The notes: generated by a model from the sequence alone, not told the origin. A DNA stretch of 64,000 nucleotides from Chloroflexota bacterium (GCA_026707665.1 JAPOWK010000115.1:1-64000), one strand, 5' to 3'; shown: positions 1-8,868, counted from the stretch's first letter. Translations and numbers: made by a program.

Positions 1-50
1 GGTCCGATGCAGCGGAATTCGGTCAGCCCGGCGAATTTGGAGTCGGTCAT
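1..50 (-). CDS. N-terminal fragment of a probable BNR/VPS10-type beta-propeller protein
   Basis: An ATG at 50-48 on the minus strand opens a frame that runs off the window after 16 complete codons (MTDSKFAGLTEFRCIG, then a codon starting CC, proline). The pattern 'F-R-x-IGP' shortly after the start resembles the opening of large secreted or cytoplasmic BNR/sortilin-type glycosyl hydrolase-like propellers. That is family recall on a very short stretch. An AGAGGA-like ribosome site lies about 8 nt upstream. The call is tentative; only the presence of a gene start is reasonably supported. Confidence 0.4.
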   Translation of the reverse strand, partial: MTDSKFAGLTEFRCIG

Positions 51-143
51 GGGGGAGTCCTCTATGTTTGGTAAAAGTGGTGGGATATTGTAGCGCGGGG
101 GATATGGGTTTACCACCGAGGGGCGCTCGCTCAGCGGGAATTT

Positions 144-168
144 GTAGGTACGACTCTGTGAGTCGCCC
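144..168 (+). repeat. REP-like palindrome (GTAG type)
   Basis: GTAG followed by a 9-base arm, a TGT loop and the arm GAGTCGCCC. The left arm has one mismatch (GTACGACTC). It is the first of about 25 dispersed copies in the window. Confidence 0.7.
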
Positions 169-215
169 GCCCGCCGCGAGTTGTTGGGGCAATCTGTCAG
201 GCAGCCCGCGAATAA

Positions 216-1388
216 TCAAGTGCAGCGAAGCAGTGTCGTCTTTCGCAACATTCTTTCACGCTGCGTTAGCTCATAGTATTCGGACTTATAGTCAAGGATG
301 CTGAGCAGAATCCGACGGAGCACGTTCCAATTCGAGTAGTATTCAGCCATGCCGTTTGACGTGTGGAACCGTAGTTCATGCACGAGACTGTTCCGACTCT
401 TGACGATACCGTCGATTTCCGAGTCATCCAGGCAGATTTTGTGCATTGTGCGTAGGTTCACAAGCCTCATTCTAAACTCGTCCTCCGTACTGTCCCTTTT
501 GCTCAAAGCATCTACAATCGAGAACAAAATCACGGAGCTAGTGACTTTAAAGATAGGAGAACTTACATCCATCATTAGTCTCCCAATGTTGTGCAGCATA
601 CCCGGATGCCGCGCGTTGTACTGCTGGTACGCGGGATAACACTGTTCCAAAAAGTCCGCGACGGTACGCGGATTGGAGAAGTCGACCAGTTCGCTGCCAG
701 CCTTGCGATTCGTGTAGCGATTCTGTTGATAGGTATAGACAGTCGAGCCATTGTGGTCCCGCGCTTCATAGCAGATCCAGTTGATGATTCTGCCAGCGCC
801 GATCGTCAACAGGTCGCAGATAGCATATGAAAGCCGGTGGATTTCCTTTCGCGTCTGCTTGCCTTTCTTGACGATGAGCTCGCAGGTGATCTCGCTGCTT
901 TGGCCCAGCGCGACGTCAGACCAAACTGCTTCGTACTGAGGCGTCTTCTCGAAAGACACATCAGTGCCTTCGAGCGTCACTGCAAGGCGCCGCTGGTTGT
1001 TAACCAATGCGCCTGTCCTGCCGACCGAATTGCAGAACAGAAAATTAGTCACGGCGAATCGGATCTCATGCGTTCGTGCCCAGTCAGCGTCACCTACAGT
1101 GACTTCGAATGGACCTCTCGCGATGTACAACCTGCCTTTCGAAAGCGTTGTGCCCCCGGCGCTGACATTGCCCTTTGCAAGAATGGGAATTCCGTCCTCT
1201 GCGATACCAACGAGCTCGATTTCAGCCTCTTCAGATTCTTGCGCTGAACCAATATCGACTGAGCAAAATAGCATAATTGTCGCGTTCATCATCTGGCCGA
1301 TTTCGAAGCTACACTCTGCGCCATTGAGTTTACCCTGTCCACTATTCTGACTCACGAATTCGCCATACCACTCGTTCAAGATGCTCAT
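216..1388 (-). CDS. HEPN-motif protein of unknown function, possible defence ribonuclease
   Basis: This 390-residue protein is not recognised as a named family. Residues 1-200 look beta-rich. Residues 240-390 look helical and contain R332-N-S-L-V-H337, which fits the R-[NH]-x3-H signature of HEPN ribonuclease domains. A beta-rich N-terminus plus a C-terminal HEPN domain recalls ApeA-type antiphage proteins; this is inference from layout only. The gene is visibly richer in A+T than its neighbours and stands alone, which fits horizontal acquisition. Its start is ATG at 1388. The last 20 or so residues (RERMLRKTTLLRCT) run toward a repeat-bearing intergenic stretch. Confidence 0.6.
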   Translation of the reverse strand: MSILNEWYGEFVSQNSGQGKLNGAECSFEIGQMMNATIMLFCSVDIGSAQESEEAEIELVGIAEDGIPILAKGNVSAGGTTLSKGRLYIARGPFEVTVGDADWARTHEIRFAVTNFLFCNSVGRTGALVNNQRRLAVTLEGTDVSFEKTPQYEAVWSDVALGQSSEITCELIVKKGKQTRKEIHRLSYAICDLLTIGAGRIINWICYEARDHNGSTVYTYQQNRYTNRKAGSELVDFSNPRTVADFLEQCYPAYQQYNARHPGMLHNIGRLMMDVSSPIFKVTSSVILFSIVDALSKRDSTEDEFRMRLVNLRTMHKICLDDSEIDGIVKSRNSLVHELRFHTSNGMAEYYSNWNVLRRILLSILDYKSEYYELTQRERMLRKTTLLRCT

Positions 1389-1661
1389 TTTGGGCGACCT
1401 TCTGCAAGCTTCGTCTCGTCAAGCGCCGCACCATACTACCACGCGCTTCGGACGGCTGAGCGAAATTCTAATCCACGTGAAGACAGAGCGGGCTACCCAC
1501 CAGTTCGACCCTACATTATCAACGTGCCCTCCGTGTCTCTGTGCTTCAAATCCAAACCCTCGGCGTCCTCCCTCATACTCGGCGCACTCGGTGGTAAATC
1601 AATACCTTCACTGCTCACTTCAAATTCAATGGTATAATCGCCCCAAGCGGAGGACAGACCC

Positions 1662-2045
1662 ATGACCATCGAAATCCCCGAAGACGTCGCGCTGCGATTG
1701 GAAGAACTGTCAAAGCAAGACGACGCCGACATCGGCGATTTGCTGCGTGACTTGCTCGCGCGTTACGAGGACGAGCGTGCCGCCAAAGCAAAGCGCCGGG
1801 CTACAGGCGCCGACTTTGCCAGAAACGCCAAAGCCGCCGGGCTGGCTTCGCCGCATCCTGTCGATACCGATGAAAAGCAGTGGGCGACCTTGGCCGATCT
1901 GGCGCGTCATGCGAAGAAAATGAACATGGCGTCGCCGGAGCCGGTAAACACCGCCGAACGCAGCCGCGAAATCCTGAATACGGAATACGCCGACTACCTC
2001 TACGAACGCCGCGTCAAGGGCTCGTCAGCAGTTCCACACAAATAG
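1662..2045 (+). CDS. Ribbon-helix-helix-like small protein
   Basis: This 127-residue hydrophilic protein begins MTIEIPEDVALRLEEL, a beta strand followed by helices, as in ribbon-helix-helix (CopG/Arc-like) antitoxins and regulators. A strong GGAGGA ribosome site precedes the ATG by 6-7 nt. Two internal segments repeat: 'DFARNAKAAGLASPHPVDTDE' is echoed by 'DLARHAKKMNMASPEPVNTAE' (about residues 51-71 and 79-99), suggesting a duplicated helical tail. No toxin-like partner follows, so an antitoxin role is not supported. It may be an orphan DNA-binding protein. Confidence 0.7.
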   Translation: MTIEIPEDVALRLEELSKQDDADIGDLLRDLLARYEDERAAKAKRRATGADFARNAKAAGLASPHPVDTDEKQWATLADLARHAKKMNMASPEPVNTAERSREILNTEYADYLYERRVKGSSAVPHK

Positions 2046-2153
2046 CCTCGGCTCACTCCCACCGCACCACTTTATGCACTTCGTGGCTTTGTGATTCAAC
2101 ACTAACCCCTCGGTGCACTCCCTTAAACTCGGTGACCTCGGTGGTAAAAAAAC

Positions 2154-2200
2154 GGGCGAGCCACCGGGTCACGTAGACATAGACCGTCTCTCGCCCCTAC
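2154..2200 (-). repeat. REP-like palindrome carrying a nested 22-bp element
   Basis: The host arms are GGGCGAG(CC) at 2154 and (TC)TCGCCC followed by CTAC at 2200. The 22-bp nested element occupies 2167-2188: GGTC, loop ACGTAGACATA, GACC, tail GTC. Removing it leaves an ordinary REP-sized hairpin. Confidence 0.7.
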
Positions 2201-2278
2201 AGCCTCTACGGTGAATCTTGACACGTCCCGCTGCCTCAGTTCTAATCTAACCCCAACCCTTATCCACGGAGCGGCGTC

Positions 2279-2551
2279 ATGGCGCAGGTCAAATTCACGC
2301 CCAACCTCAAACGCTTCTTCCCCGACCTCTGCGAGTGCGAGATCGACGCCGCCACCGTCGCCGAGATCGTCGCCGCGGTCGACCAGCGCTGGCGCGGGCT
2401 GGGCGATTACATCATTGACGAGCAAGGCGCCCTGCGCAAACACGTGAACATCTTCGTCGGCGATGAGCTCCTGCGCGACAAGCGGGCGCTCTCCGACCGC
2501 GTCTCCGCTGATACCAAAATCTTCATTGTCCAGGCATTATCCGGAGGCTGA
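2279..2551 (+). CDS. MoaD/ThiS-family ubiquitin-like protein
   Basis: The 90-residue protein has the beta-grasp pattern of molybdopterin-synthase small subunit and ThiS, and ends in ...ALSGG. The terminal Gly-Gly is the hallmark of sulfur carriers activated by an E1-like enzyme. A GGAG sequence lies about 8 nt before the ATG. It directly precedes an Asp-box propeller gene with no molybdopterin or thiamine gene nearby. This suggests a specialised sulfur-carrier or conjugation role rather than cofactor synthesis (inference). Family assignment is firm; the substrate is unknown. Confidence 0.85.
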   Translation: MAQVKFTPNLKRFFPDLCECEIDAATVAEIVAAVDQRWRGLGDYIIDEQGALRKHVNIFVGDELLRDKRALSDRVSADTKIFIVQALSGG

Positions 2552-2596
2552 TAAAGTGAAGGTGACTCCAAGCATGACGTTCCACATCATAGAGTC

Positions 2597-2639
2597 ACCC
2601 CTCCCTGATGCTTCGGGGAGGGGCCGGGGGTGGGGTTAG
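2597..2639 (-). repeat. G/C-rich hairpin repeat (CCCTCCCTGATGCTTCGGGGAGGG type)
   Basis: CCCCTCCC is followed by a short loop and GGGGAGGGG, then a GGGGGTGGGG tail. Similar copies occur near 18992-19031 and 49530-49574. It separates the MoaD-like gene from the propeller gene and leaves the latter without a clear ribosome site. Confidence 0.7.
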
Positions 2640-3734
2640 ATGCACAACAAACTCCTTGTCGGCACGCGCAAGGGACTGCTGATAATGTCCCGCAATGGCG
2701 CGGCCAATTCTGAATGGGAAGTCGAGTCGGCGCATTTTGAAGCGATCCCGGTGGTCTACGCCTTCCGCGACCCGCGGAACGACATCATTTGGGTCAGCCT
2801 CGATCATGGACATTGGGGCGGCAAGTTGCACCGCTCGCGCGATGGCGGCGCCAGCTGGGAAGAAGTCGAAGCGCCGAAATACCCCGAAGGCGATGCGGTC
2901 CCGCCCGATTTCAGCGTGCCGGCCAAGACCAACTACATCTGGCTGATTGAGCCGGGCGGCGTCGAGGAACCGAATCGGCTCTATGTCGGCACCGACCCCG
3001 GCGGTCTTTTCCTCAGCGATGATGGCGGCGATTCCTTCCAACTGGTTGATACGCTCTGGCATCATCCCAGCAATACGCACTGGTTCGGCGCGGGGCGCGA
3101 TCATCCCGGGACAGTCGCTATCCAGGTCGACCCGCGCGACAGCCGCCACCTGATCATCGGCATCAGCGTCGGCGGCGTCTATGTCAGCCGCGATGGCGGA
3201 GAAAATTGGGCGGCGCGCAACCGCGGTTTGTACGCCGATTACCTTCCCGATCCGCTGCACGAGCACGGGCATGATCCGCATATCATTCTCGCCAGCCCGT
3301 CGAACCCAGATGTGCTTTGGCAGCAGAATCACTGCGGCATCTTCCGGAGTGAGGACGGCGGCATGCAGTGGCGGGATATTTCGGACAAGAATGGCGGACC
3401 TGCTGGCTTCGGCTTTGCGCTGGCGGTTGATGATGAAGACGAGCGCGTCGCCTGGGTGGCGCCGGCGGTCAGCGCCGAGTACCGTGTGCCGGTCGATCGC
3501 GCGTTGGTCATCAGCCGCACCGAAGACGGCGGAGAAACCTGGCAAGATCTGCGCAGCGGCCTGCCTCAAGAAAACTGCTATGACCTGGTCTTCCGCCACG
3601 CGCTGGATAAGACGGGCGACACCCTGGCTTTCGGCACGACGGCGGGCAACTTCTACGTCTCCGATGATCGCGGCGATAATTGGCGCTGCCTGACACACAA
3701 CCTGGCAGTGGTCTATTCCGCGCGCTTCATGTAG
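2640..3734 (+). CDS. Asp-box (BNR) beta-propeller protein, exo-alpha-sialidase-like
   Basis: The 364-residue protein contains six Asp-box motifs of the S-x-D-x-G-x-x-W type: SRDGGASW, SDDGGDSF, SRDGGENW, SEDGGMQW, TEDGGETW and SDDRGDNW. They are spread evenly, as expected of a six- or seven-bladed propeller. There is no signal peptide, and the start MHNKLLVGTRKGLL matches the family's opening strand. Databases often label such proteins sialidase or photosystem-stability-like, but the catalytic residues of true sialidases are not obvious here, so an enzymatic role is unproven. It follows the MoaD-like gene by 88 nt and probably shares its transcript. Confidence 0.8.
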   Translation: MHNKLLVGTRKGLLIMSRNGAANSEWEVESAHFEAIPVVYAFRDPRNDIIWVSLDHGHWGGKLHRSRDGGASWEEVEAPKYPEGDAVPPDFSVPAKTNYIWLIEPGGVEEPNRLYVGTDPGGLFLSDDGGDSFQLVDTLWHHPSNTHWFGAGRDHPGTVAIQVDPRDSRHLIIGISVGGVYVSRDGGENWAARNRGLYADYLPDPLHEHGHDPHIILASPSNPDVLWQQNHCGIFRSEDGGMQWRDISDKNGGPAGFGFALAVDDEDERVAWVAPAVSAEYRVPVDRALVISRTEDGGETWQDLRSGLPQENCYDLVFRHALDKTGDTLAFGTTAGNFYVSDDRGDNWRCLTHNLAVVYSARFM

Positions 3735-3803
3735 TCCGGTCGCTATTGCCAGACCTGCATGGATTTACCATCGAGGAAAAGAGGCAAAACAGAGGGGCGC
3801 GTA

Positions 3804-3879
3804 GGGCACGTTGACATAGCCCTTCGACTCTGACCGCCAGCATAGAGGAATATGTAGGGCCGACTTACTGATTCGCCCC
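3804..3879. repeat. Nested 22-bp element and degenerate REP
   Basis: 3804-3825 has the 22-bp element form: GGGC, loop ACGTTGACATA, GCCC, tail TTC. Its arm pair GGGC/GCCC is found in no other copy here. 3854-3879 is a degenerate GTAG-type REP, and a further remnant ending in CTAC lies at 3933-3955. Confidence 0.55.
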
Positions 3880-4026
3880 TGTTTGCCATTCGGATAGATT
3901 TTGGGCGAACCGCTACATGGCGTCAGATTAACGGGCAGCCACGGCTCGCCCCTACAACTTTCGGTTTGCCAGACGCATTATTGTAAGACGCGACTACTGA
4001 AAGCACATGAAAGGATGCAACAACTA

Positions 4027-5172
4027 ATGACGGATTCACCCGACCACCTCCTGAAGAAAATCAAGGGCTGCCTCTACGGCGGCGCGATCGGCGATGCCAT
4101 GGGCGGGGTCGCCGAGTGGCGCATGCCAGCTGAGATCCGGGAGCGCTACGGTTATATCACCGATTTGGTCGAAGCTTGGGACTCGCCGAATGACAAGAGC
4201 GGCCGGGGCGATGGCCGTTATACCGACGACAGCCACATGGTTCAGCTGCTCAGCCGCTGCTACATTGAACATGGCGGCCACCTCGACGCCCACGAGTACT
4301 TCCGCCGCATCGGTCCCATGATCGGCTATGAGCAGCGCTGGATCCCCGACCGCGGACGCGAGATGCCGCTGGCCGAGCGCCTCTTTTATCCGGAGAAATG
4401 GCTCTTCATCCGCTGGCTGGCCAATGCCGATCCGCGCTATGCCGGCGTCGGCAACATGGTCAATTGCGGCGCCGCCATGTACGCCGCGCCCATCGGCATT
4501 GTCAACGCCTGCGATCCGCTGCGCGCTTATCAGGAAGCGGTCGATGTGCTCAGTCCGCATCAGGTCAGCTTCGGGCTGGAAGCGGCCGCCGTGCAAGCCG
4601 CTTGCGTCGCTGAAGCCTTCAAGCCGGAGGCCTCGGTAAGCTCCATTATCGACGCCGCGCTCTCGGTGGCGAAAGACGGCACTGCCGATTGCATCGCCGC
4701 CATCGCCGAAAAAGCCAGCACCCTGACCGACTGGCGCGAAGCTATCGCTCCCCTGCGAGAAGTCATGCGCGAATACGACACCTCGGCTGATGACGCCAAA
4801 AGCGAGCGCGGGAACGGCACCGATGACTGGACGCCCAGCCGCTCCCACAGTATTGAAGAAGTGCCGATCGCGCTCGGCTTCCTGGTGGTCACCGGCGGCG
4901 ATTACGAGGAAACCATTTTCGGCGCGACCAATTACGGGCGCGACAACGATTCCATCGCCGGCATGGGCGGGGCGATCGCCGGCGCTCTGCATGGCATCGA
5001 CGCGCTGCGCCCCGAGTGGGTGGACACAATCAACAGCGCCAACCGCATCGACCTGATGCCGATGGCAGCCGCCTTGGCGGACTTGACAAGGAAGCTGCAA
5101 GCGGAGCAGCTGGCGGCGGCGCAGGCTCGCCAAACGGACTTTGAGGCGCTGACGTCCCCGCCTAGCCAGTGA
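4027..5172 (+). CDS. ADP-ribosylglycohydrolase family protein (copy 1)
   Basis: This 381-residue member of the DraG/ARH family removes ADP-ribose from proteins or small molecules using two metal ions. Visible motifs are GAIGDAMG near residues 19-26, T66-D67-D68 (first metal ligands) and G304-R-D306-N-D308-S (second metal site). The ATG at 4027 is chosen because it aligns with the start of the tandem copy (MTDSPDHLLKKI / MTETTDRLLKKV); an upstream in-frame extension lies in repeat-rich DNA. It is very similar to the next gene, a recent duplication. No ADP-ribosyltransferase is seen, so a role in nucleotide-sugar or ADP-ribose metabolism is as likely as protein de-modification. Confidence 0.88.
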   Translation: MTDSPDHLLKKIKGCLYGGAIGDAMGGVAEWRMPAEIRERYGYITDLVEAWDSPNDKSGRGDGRYTDDSHMVQLLSRCYIEHGGHLDAHEYFRRIGPMIGYEQRWIPDRGREMPLAERLFYPEKWLFIRWLANADPRYAGVGNMVNCGAAMYAAPIGIVNACDPLRAYQEAVDVLSPHQVSFGLEAAAVQAACVAEAFKPEASVSSIIDAALSVAKDGTADCIAAIAEKASTLTDWREAIAPLREVMREYDTSADDAKSERGNGTDDWTPSRSHSIEEVPIALGFLVVTGGDYEETIFGATNYGRDNDSIAGMGGAIAGALHGIDALRPEWVDTINSANRIDLMPMAAALADLTRKLQAEQLAAAQARQTDFEALTSPPSQ

Positions 5173-5173
5173 C

Positions 5174-5296
5174 GTAGGGGCGACTCTGTGAGTCGCCCAC
5201 ATTAGAGTGTCTAGTACTTGGACGAGTCACAAAGTCGCGCATATAAATTCTGCTGAAGAACCGATTCGTACGGGCGAGCCGGCGGCTCGTCCCTAC
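5174..5296. repeat. Inverted pair of REP-like palindromes
   Basis: 5174-5198 is GTAG, GGGCGACTC, TGT, GAGTCGCCC on the plus strand. 5272-5296 is GGGCGAGCC, GGC, GGCTCGTCC, CTAC, which is the minus orientation. The pair resembles a BIME-like arrangement and separates the two ARH copies. Confidence 0.75.
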
Positions 5297-5366
5297 AATT
5301 TACCAATTGATTGGCGCATTATTCTAGGAATCGACTACTGACAGCGCCGGAAATGAGGAACAACGG

Positions 5367-6497
5367 ATGACCGAGACAACCGATCGCCTCTTGAAGAAAG
5401 TGCAAGGCTGCCTCTATGGCGGCGCTATCGGAGACGCCTTGGGCGCGCCGGCCGAGGGACGCCTGCCGGAAGAAATTCGCGCGCGTTACGGTTACATCAC
5501 CGACTTGGTCGAAGGCTGGGACGGTCCCTCAGATCTCGGCAAAGGGGATGGCCGTTTCACCGACGATACGCACATGGTGCAACTGTTGAGCCGCTGCTAC
5601 ATCGAGCACGGCGATCACCTAGATGCCCACGAATTCTTCCGCCGCATCGTTCCCAAGATGGCGCAGGAAATGCGCTGGGTGCCGGAGCGCGGCCGCGAGA
5701 TGCTGCTGGTCGAGCGCCTCTTCTACCCCGAGAAGTGGCTTTATATGCGCTGGCTGGCCAATGCCGATCCGCGATACGCCGGCGTCGGCAATATGGTCAA
5801 TTGCGGCGCCGCCATGTACGCCGCGCCCGTGGGCATCATTAACGCCTGCGATCCCGCCCGCGCCTATCAGGAAGCGGTCGATGTCTTCAGCGCCCACCAA
5901 GTCAGCTTCGGTTTGGAAGCGGCCGCCGTGCAAGCGGCTTGCGTCGCCGAAGCTTTCAAGCCGGAGGCCTCGGTCAGCTCGATTATCGACGCGGCGCTCA
6001 GCGTGGCCAAGGACGGCACCGCTGAATGCATCGCCGCCGTCGCCGAGCGCGCCAGTACGCTTACCGAGTGGCGCGAAGCCATCGCTCCCTTGCGTGAGGT
6101 CATGCGCCAATACGACACCGCGCCCGATGATTTCAAGAGCGCGCGCGGCAACGGCAGCAACCACTGGACGCCTAGCCGCGAACACGCCATCGAAGAAGTG
6201 CCGATCGCGCTCGGCTTCCTGGTAGTCACCGGCGGGGACTACGAGGAGACGATCTTTGGCGCGACCAATTACGGGCGCGACAACGATTCCATCGCCGGCA
6301 TGGGCGGGGCGATCGCCGGCGCCCTGCATGGCATCGACGCGCTGCGGCCCGAGTGGGTGGAGACGATCAACAGCGCCAACCGCATTGACCTGATGCCGCT
6401 TGCTGCCGACGTGGCGGCTCTGACGCGGAAGCTGCAAGCCGAGCAGTTGGCGGCGGCGCAGGTTAGGCGGGCTGCGTTTGCGAAGCTGGGTGGGTGA
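5367..6497 (+). CDS. ADP-ribosylglycohydrolase family protein (copy 2)
   Basis: The 376-residue paralogue of the preceding gene matches it almost throughout, including long identical stretches around the MRWLANADPRYAGVGN region and the C-terminal metal site. Metal ligands T65-D66-D67 and D305/D307 are present, so both copies look catalytically intact. A GAGGA ribosome site precedes the ATG by about 8 nt. Differences cluster in residues 25-60 and in the segment before the second metal site, which may tune substrate choice (inference). Confidence 0.88.
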   Translation: MTETTDRLLKKVQGCLYGGAIGDALGAPAEGRLPEEIRARYGYITDLVEGWDGPSDLGKGDGRFTDDTHMVQLLSRCYIEHGDHLDAHEFFRRIVPKMAQEMRWVPERGREMLLVERLFYPEKWLYMRWLANADPRYAGVGNMVNCGAAMYAAPVGIINACDPARAYQEAVDVFSAHQVSFGLEAAAVQAACVAEAFKPEASVSSIIDAALSVAKDGTAECIAAVAERASTLTEWREAIAPLREVMRQYDTAPDDFKSARGNGSNHWTPSREHAIEEVPIALGFLVVTGGDYEETIFGATNYGRDNDSIAGMGGAIAGALHGIDALRPEWVETINSANRIDLMPLAADVAALTRKLQAEQLAAAQVRRAAFAKLGG

Positions 6498-6621
6498 GGG
6501 CTGGCGCTCACCAATTGCTGACAGTCATATAGACTTGGACGGAACTACTGCGCTTCGGCACGAGACCGGACAATGTGATCGAGACTTGACCGAGGATTGC
6601 GTTTGGGCAATTGCCCAGAGC

Positions 6622-6888
6622 TCAGTCCGGGACGAAGCCGGCCGGTAGCTTGGGCGGCACGTTCAGGTGCGCCATGAGCCTGTCCATTTTCTCGTTCAAA
6701 TCGCTGACATCCCGCCGGATTTCCGCGAATTGTCGCCGAGTCCACTCATGGTTCGCTACAACAGTTTGATTCAGCCCCAGCAGCGCCTCTTCGTAAGTGT
6801 CGATTCGGTCAAGGATGTCGTCCTGGCCGTCGCGCACGCTCTGATATTCTTTTTCAATCCGCTTCAAACGAATGTCGGTTGTCGCCAT
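6622..6888 (-). CDS. Small coiled-coil protein, paralogue of 14932-15267
   Basis: This 88-residue, highly charged, helix-forming protein begins MATTDIRLKRIEKEYQSVRD and ends ...RLMAHLNVPPKLPAGFVPD. The same opening (RLxRIExEYQxVRxxQD) and closing (DxMxHLxVPxKxxGF) occur in the 111-residue protein at 14932, with a different middle. A GAGGAGG ribosome site lies 5-6 nt upstream and a TATACT -10-like box at 6917-6912, so it probably has its own promoter. Function unknown; self-association through the coiled coil is likely. Confidence 0.7.
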   Translation of the reverse strand: MATTDIRLKRIEKEYQSVRDGQDDILDRIDTYEEALLGLNQTVVANHEWTRRQFAEIRRDVSDLNEKMDRLMAHLNVPPKLPAGFVPD

Positions 6889-6971
6889 GCTGCCTCCTCG
6901 CGTACGATTACAGTATAATCCCGCAATCGAATTCGGTCAAAACGCGAAGGTCAGTGTCGAAGGGCGATGTC

Positions 6972-6993
6972 GGCGGTCAGTGTCTACGCGACC
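6972..6993 (-). repeat. Nested-type 22-bp element
   Basis: Read on the minus strand: GGTC, GCGTAGACACT, GACC, GCC. It lies in the leader of the dehydratase gene, next to low-complexity CTCTGTGACC-type sequence, with no obvious REP host. Confidence 0.65.
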
Positions 6994-7061
6994 TACGTGC
7001 CCTACGCGACCCTCTGTGACCTCTGCGTCCTCTGTGTTCAATACGAGAAAAGGCTTCTCCA

Positions 7062-8780
7062 ATGTCCAATCCCGCTTCCCGCTCCAAAGACTTCTTCAAC
7101 GCCGAGGGCGTCTCCGGGCTCATTCGCCGCGCCTTCACCGCTGCCAGCGGTTACGAAAGCGCCGATATGACCCGCCCGCTCATCGGCATATGCAATACCT
7201 ACAGCGAGCTCAACCATTGCAACAGCCACCTGCGCGCCGTCAGCGAAGCGGTCAAACGCGGCGTACTGCAAGCCGGCGGCTTCCCGCTTGAGTTCCCCAC
7301 CATCTCGCTGGGCGAGGTCTACCTCAGCCCGACCTCGATGCTATGCCGCAACCTGGCGGCAATGGACACCGAGGAGATGATCCGCGGCAATCCGCTCAGC
7401 GGCGTGGTGCTTCTCACCAATTGCGACAAGACGACCCCGGCCGCGCTGATGGGCGCCGCCAGCGCTGATTTGCCGACCATCATGGTGAGCGGCGGTCCCA
7501 TGCTCAACGGGCATTATCAGGGCGAGATCCTGGGCGCCTGCACCGATTGCCGCCGTTACAGCGCCGAATACGAAGCGGGCACGATCACAGCCGAGACCTA
7601 TAAGGGCGTCGAAAAGAACCTCGTGCGCAGCGCCGGACATTGCATGGTCATGGGCACGGCGTCGACGATGAATTCGCTGATGGAAGCGCTGGGCATGGCG
7701 CTGCCGGGCAATGGCGCCATACCCGCGAGCGACTCGCGCCGTCTGCAACTGGCGCAAGCAGCGGGAAGACAAATCGTCGACCTGGTCGAGCGGGACATCC
7801 GCCCGTCGCAGATATTGACCGCCGACGCCTTTGACAATGCGATCACCTTGCTCAATGCCGTCGGCGGCAGCACCAACGCCATCGTCCACCTACCCGCCAT
7901 CGCCGGGCGCGCCGGCGTCGACTTGCCCCTGTCGCGCTTTGATGAGATCAGCCGCCGCAGTCCCCTCATCGCCAATATGCGACCCAGCGGCGAGTACCAG
8001 ATGGAAGACCTGTTTTATGCTGGTGGCATTCCGGCCGTGCTGAAACAGCTGCTGCCGCTGCTGCATGGTGATGCCCTAACCGTGACCGGGCGCACGCTGG
8101 CGGAGAATGTCGCCGACGCCGAGGTCAGCGATCCGGACATCATCCGTTCGCTCGATGATCCGCTGGCGCCGGAGGGCGGCTTGAGCATCCTGCGCGGCAA
8201 CCTGGCGCCCGATGGCGCGGTCATCAAACATGCCGCCGCCACACCCGCGCTCTGCCAGCACCGCGGACCGGCGCTCGTTTTCAAAGACGCCGACGATGTC
8301 AAGGCGCGTATGAACGATCCCGCGCTGGAGGTGACGCCCGATCATGTGCTGGTGCTGCAAAATGCGGGACCTATCGGCGGACCGGGCATGCCCGAGATCG
8401 GCAACCTGCCCATCCCGCCGAAGCTGCTGAAGCAGGGCGTGCGCGACATGGTGCGCATCTCCGACGCCCGCATGAGCGGCACGTCTTATGGCACGATCGT
8501 GCTGCACGTGGCGCCGGAAGCGGCCATCGGCGGTCCCTTGGCGCTCGTGCGCGATGGCGATGAGATTGAACTAAACGTCGCCGAGCGCCGCTTGCAGCTG
8601 CACGTCTCCGATGCCGAACTGGCGGAGCGACGGGCCGAATGGTCAGCGCCGCCACCGGCTTACGAGCGCGGTTACGGGCAGCTCTATCTGCGCAGCGTCA
8701 ATCAAGCGCCGCTGGGCTGCGATTTTGACTTTTTACGCGGGAGGGATCCGGCCGGCGCGGTCTGGCAGCCGAAGTTTTAA
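7062..8780 (+). CDS. IlvD/Edd-family sugar-acid dehydratase
   Basis: The 572-residue protein belongs to the iron-sulfur dihydroxyacid/sugar-acid dehydratases. Probable cluster ligands are C53 (NHCNSH), C121 (NCDKTTPA) and C194 (GHCMVMGTAST). D122 and K123 correspond to the magnesium site and carbamylated lysine of the family. The sequence MDTEEMIRGNP...NCDKTTPA is closer to pentonate dehydratases (L-arabinonate/D-xylonate) than to the IlvD of branched-chain amino acid synthesis, and no ilv genes are nearby. It would convert an aldonate to a 2-keto-3-deoxy acid. Oxidoreductases downstream on the opposite strand fit sugar-acid catabolism. Exact substrate unknown. Confidence 0.88.
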   Translation: MSNPASRSKDFFNAEGVSGLIRRAFTAASGYESADMTRPLIGICNTYSELNHCNSHLRAVSEAVKRGVLQAGGFPLEFPTISLGEVYLSPTSMLCRNLAAMDTEEMIRGNPLSGVVLLTNCDKTTPAALMGAASADLPTIMVSGGPMLNGHYQGEILGACTDCRRYSAEYEAGTITAETYKGVEKNLVRSAGHCMVMGTASTMNSLMEALGMALPGNGAIPASDSRRLQLAQAAGRQIVDLVERDIRPSQILTADAFDNAITLLNAVGGSTNAIVHLPAIAGRAGVDLPLSRFDEISRRSPLIANMRPSGEYQMEDLFYAGGIPAVLKQLLPLLHGDALTVTGRTLAENVADAEVSDPDIIRSLDDPLAPEGGLSILRGNLAPDGAVIKHAAATPALCQHRGPALVFKDADDVKARMNDPALEVTPDHVLVLQNAGPIGGPGMPEIGNLPIPPKLLKQGVRDMVRISDARMSGTSYGTIVLHVAPEAAIGGPLALVRDGDEIELNVAERRLQLHVSDAELAERRAEWSAPPPAYERGYGQLYLRSVNQAPLGCDFDFLRGRDPAGAVWQPKF

Positions 8781-8843
8781 CTACCTTTTTGCTAAAAGGC
8801 GTAGCTTGCGACATTGGCGCATACGAATTGCCGCAGTAGTTGC

Positions 8844-8868
8844 GGGCGACTCACCGAGTCGCCCCTAC
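8844..8868 (-). repeat. REP-like palindrome
   Basis: GGGCGACTC, ACC, GAGTCGCCC, CTAC. It sits between convergent genes and may also act as a transcription end signal. Confidence 0.75.

Noticed and set aside
2595..3698. 367-codon minus-strand frame over the Asp-box propeller
   Set aside because: The forward frame shows six Asp boxes; the reverse has no recognisable pattern.
4036..5202. 388-codon minus-strand frame over ADP-ribosylglycohydrolase copy 1 (and 5619-6437 over copy 2)
   Set aside because: The frame is a shadow of the two conserved genes; the same antisense frame in both copies follows from their near identity.
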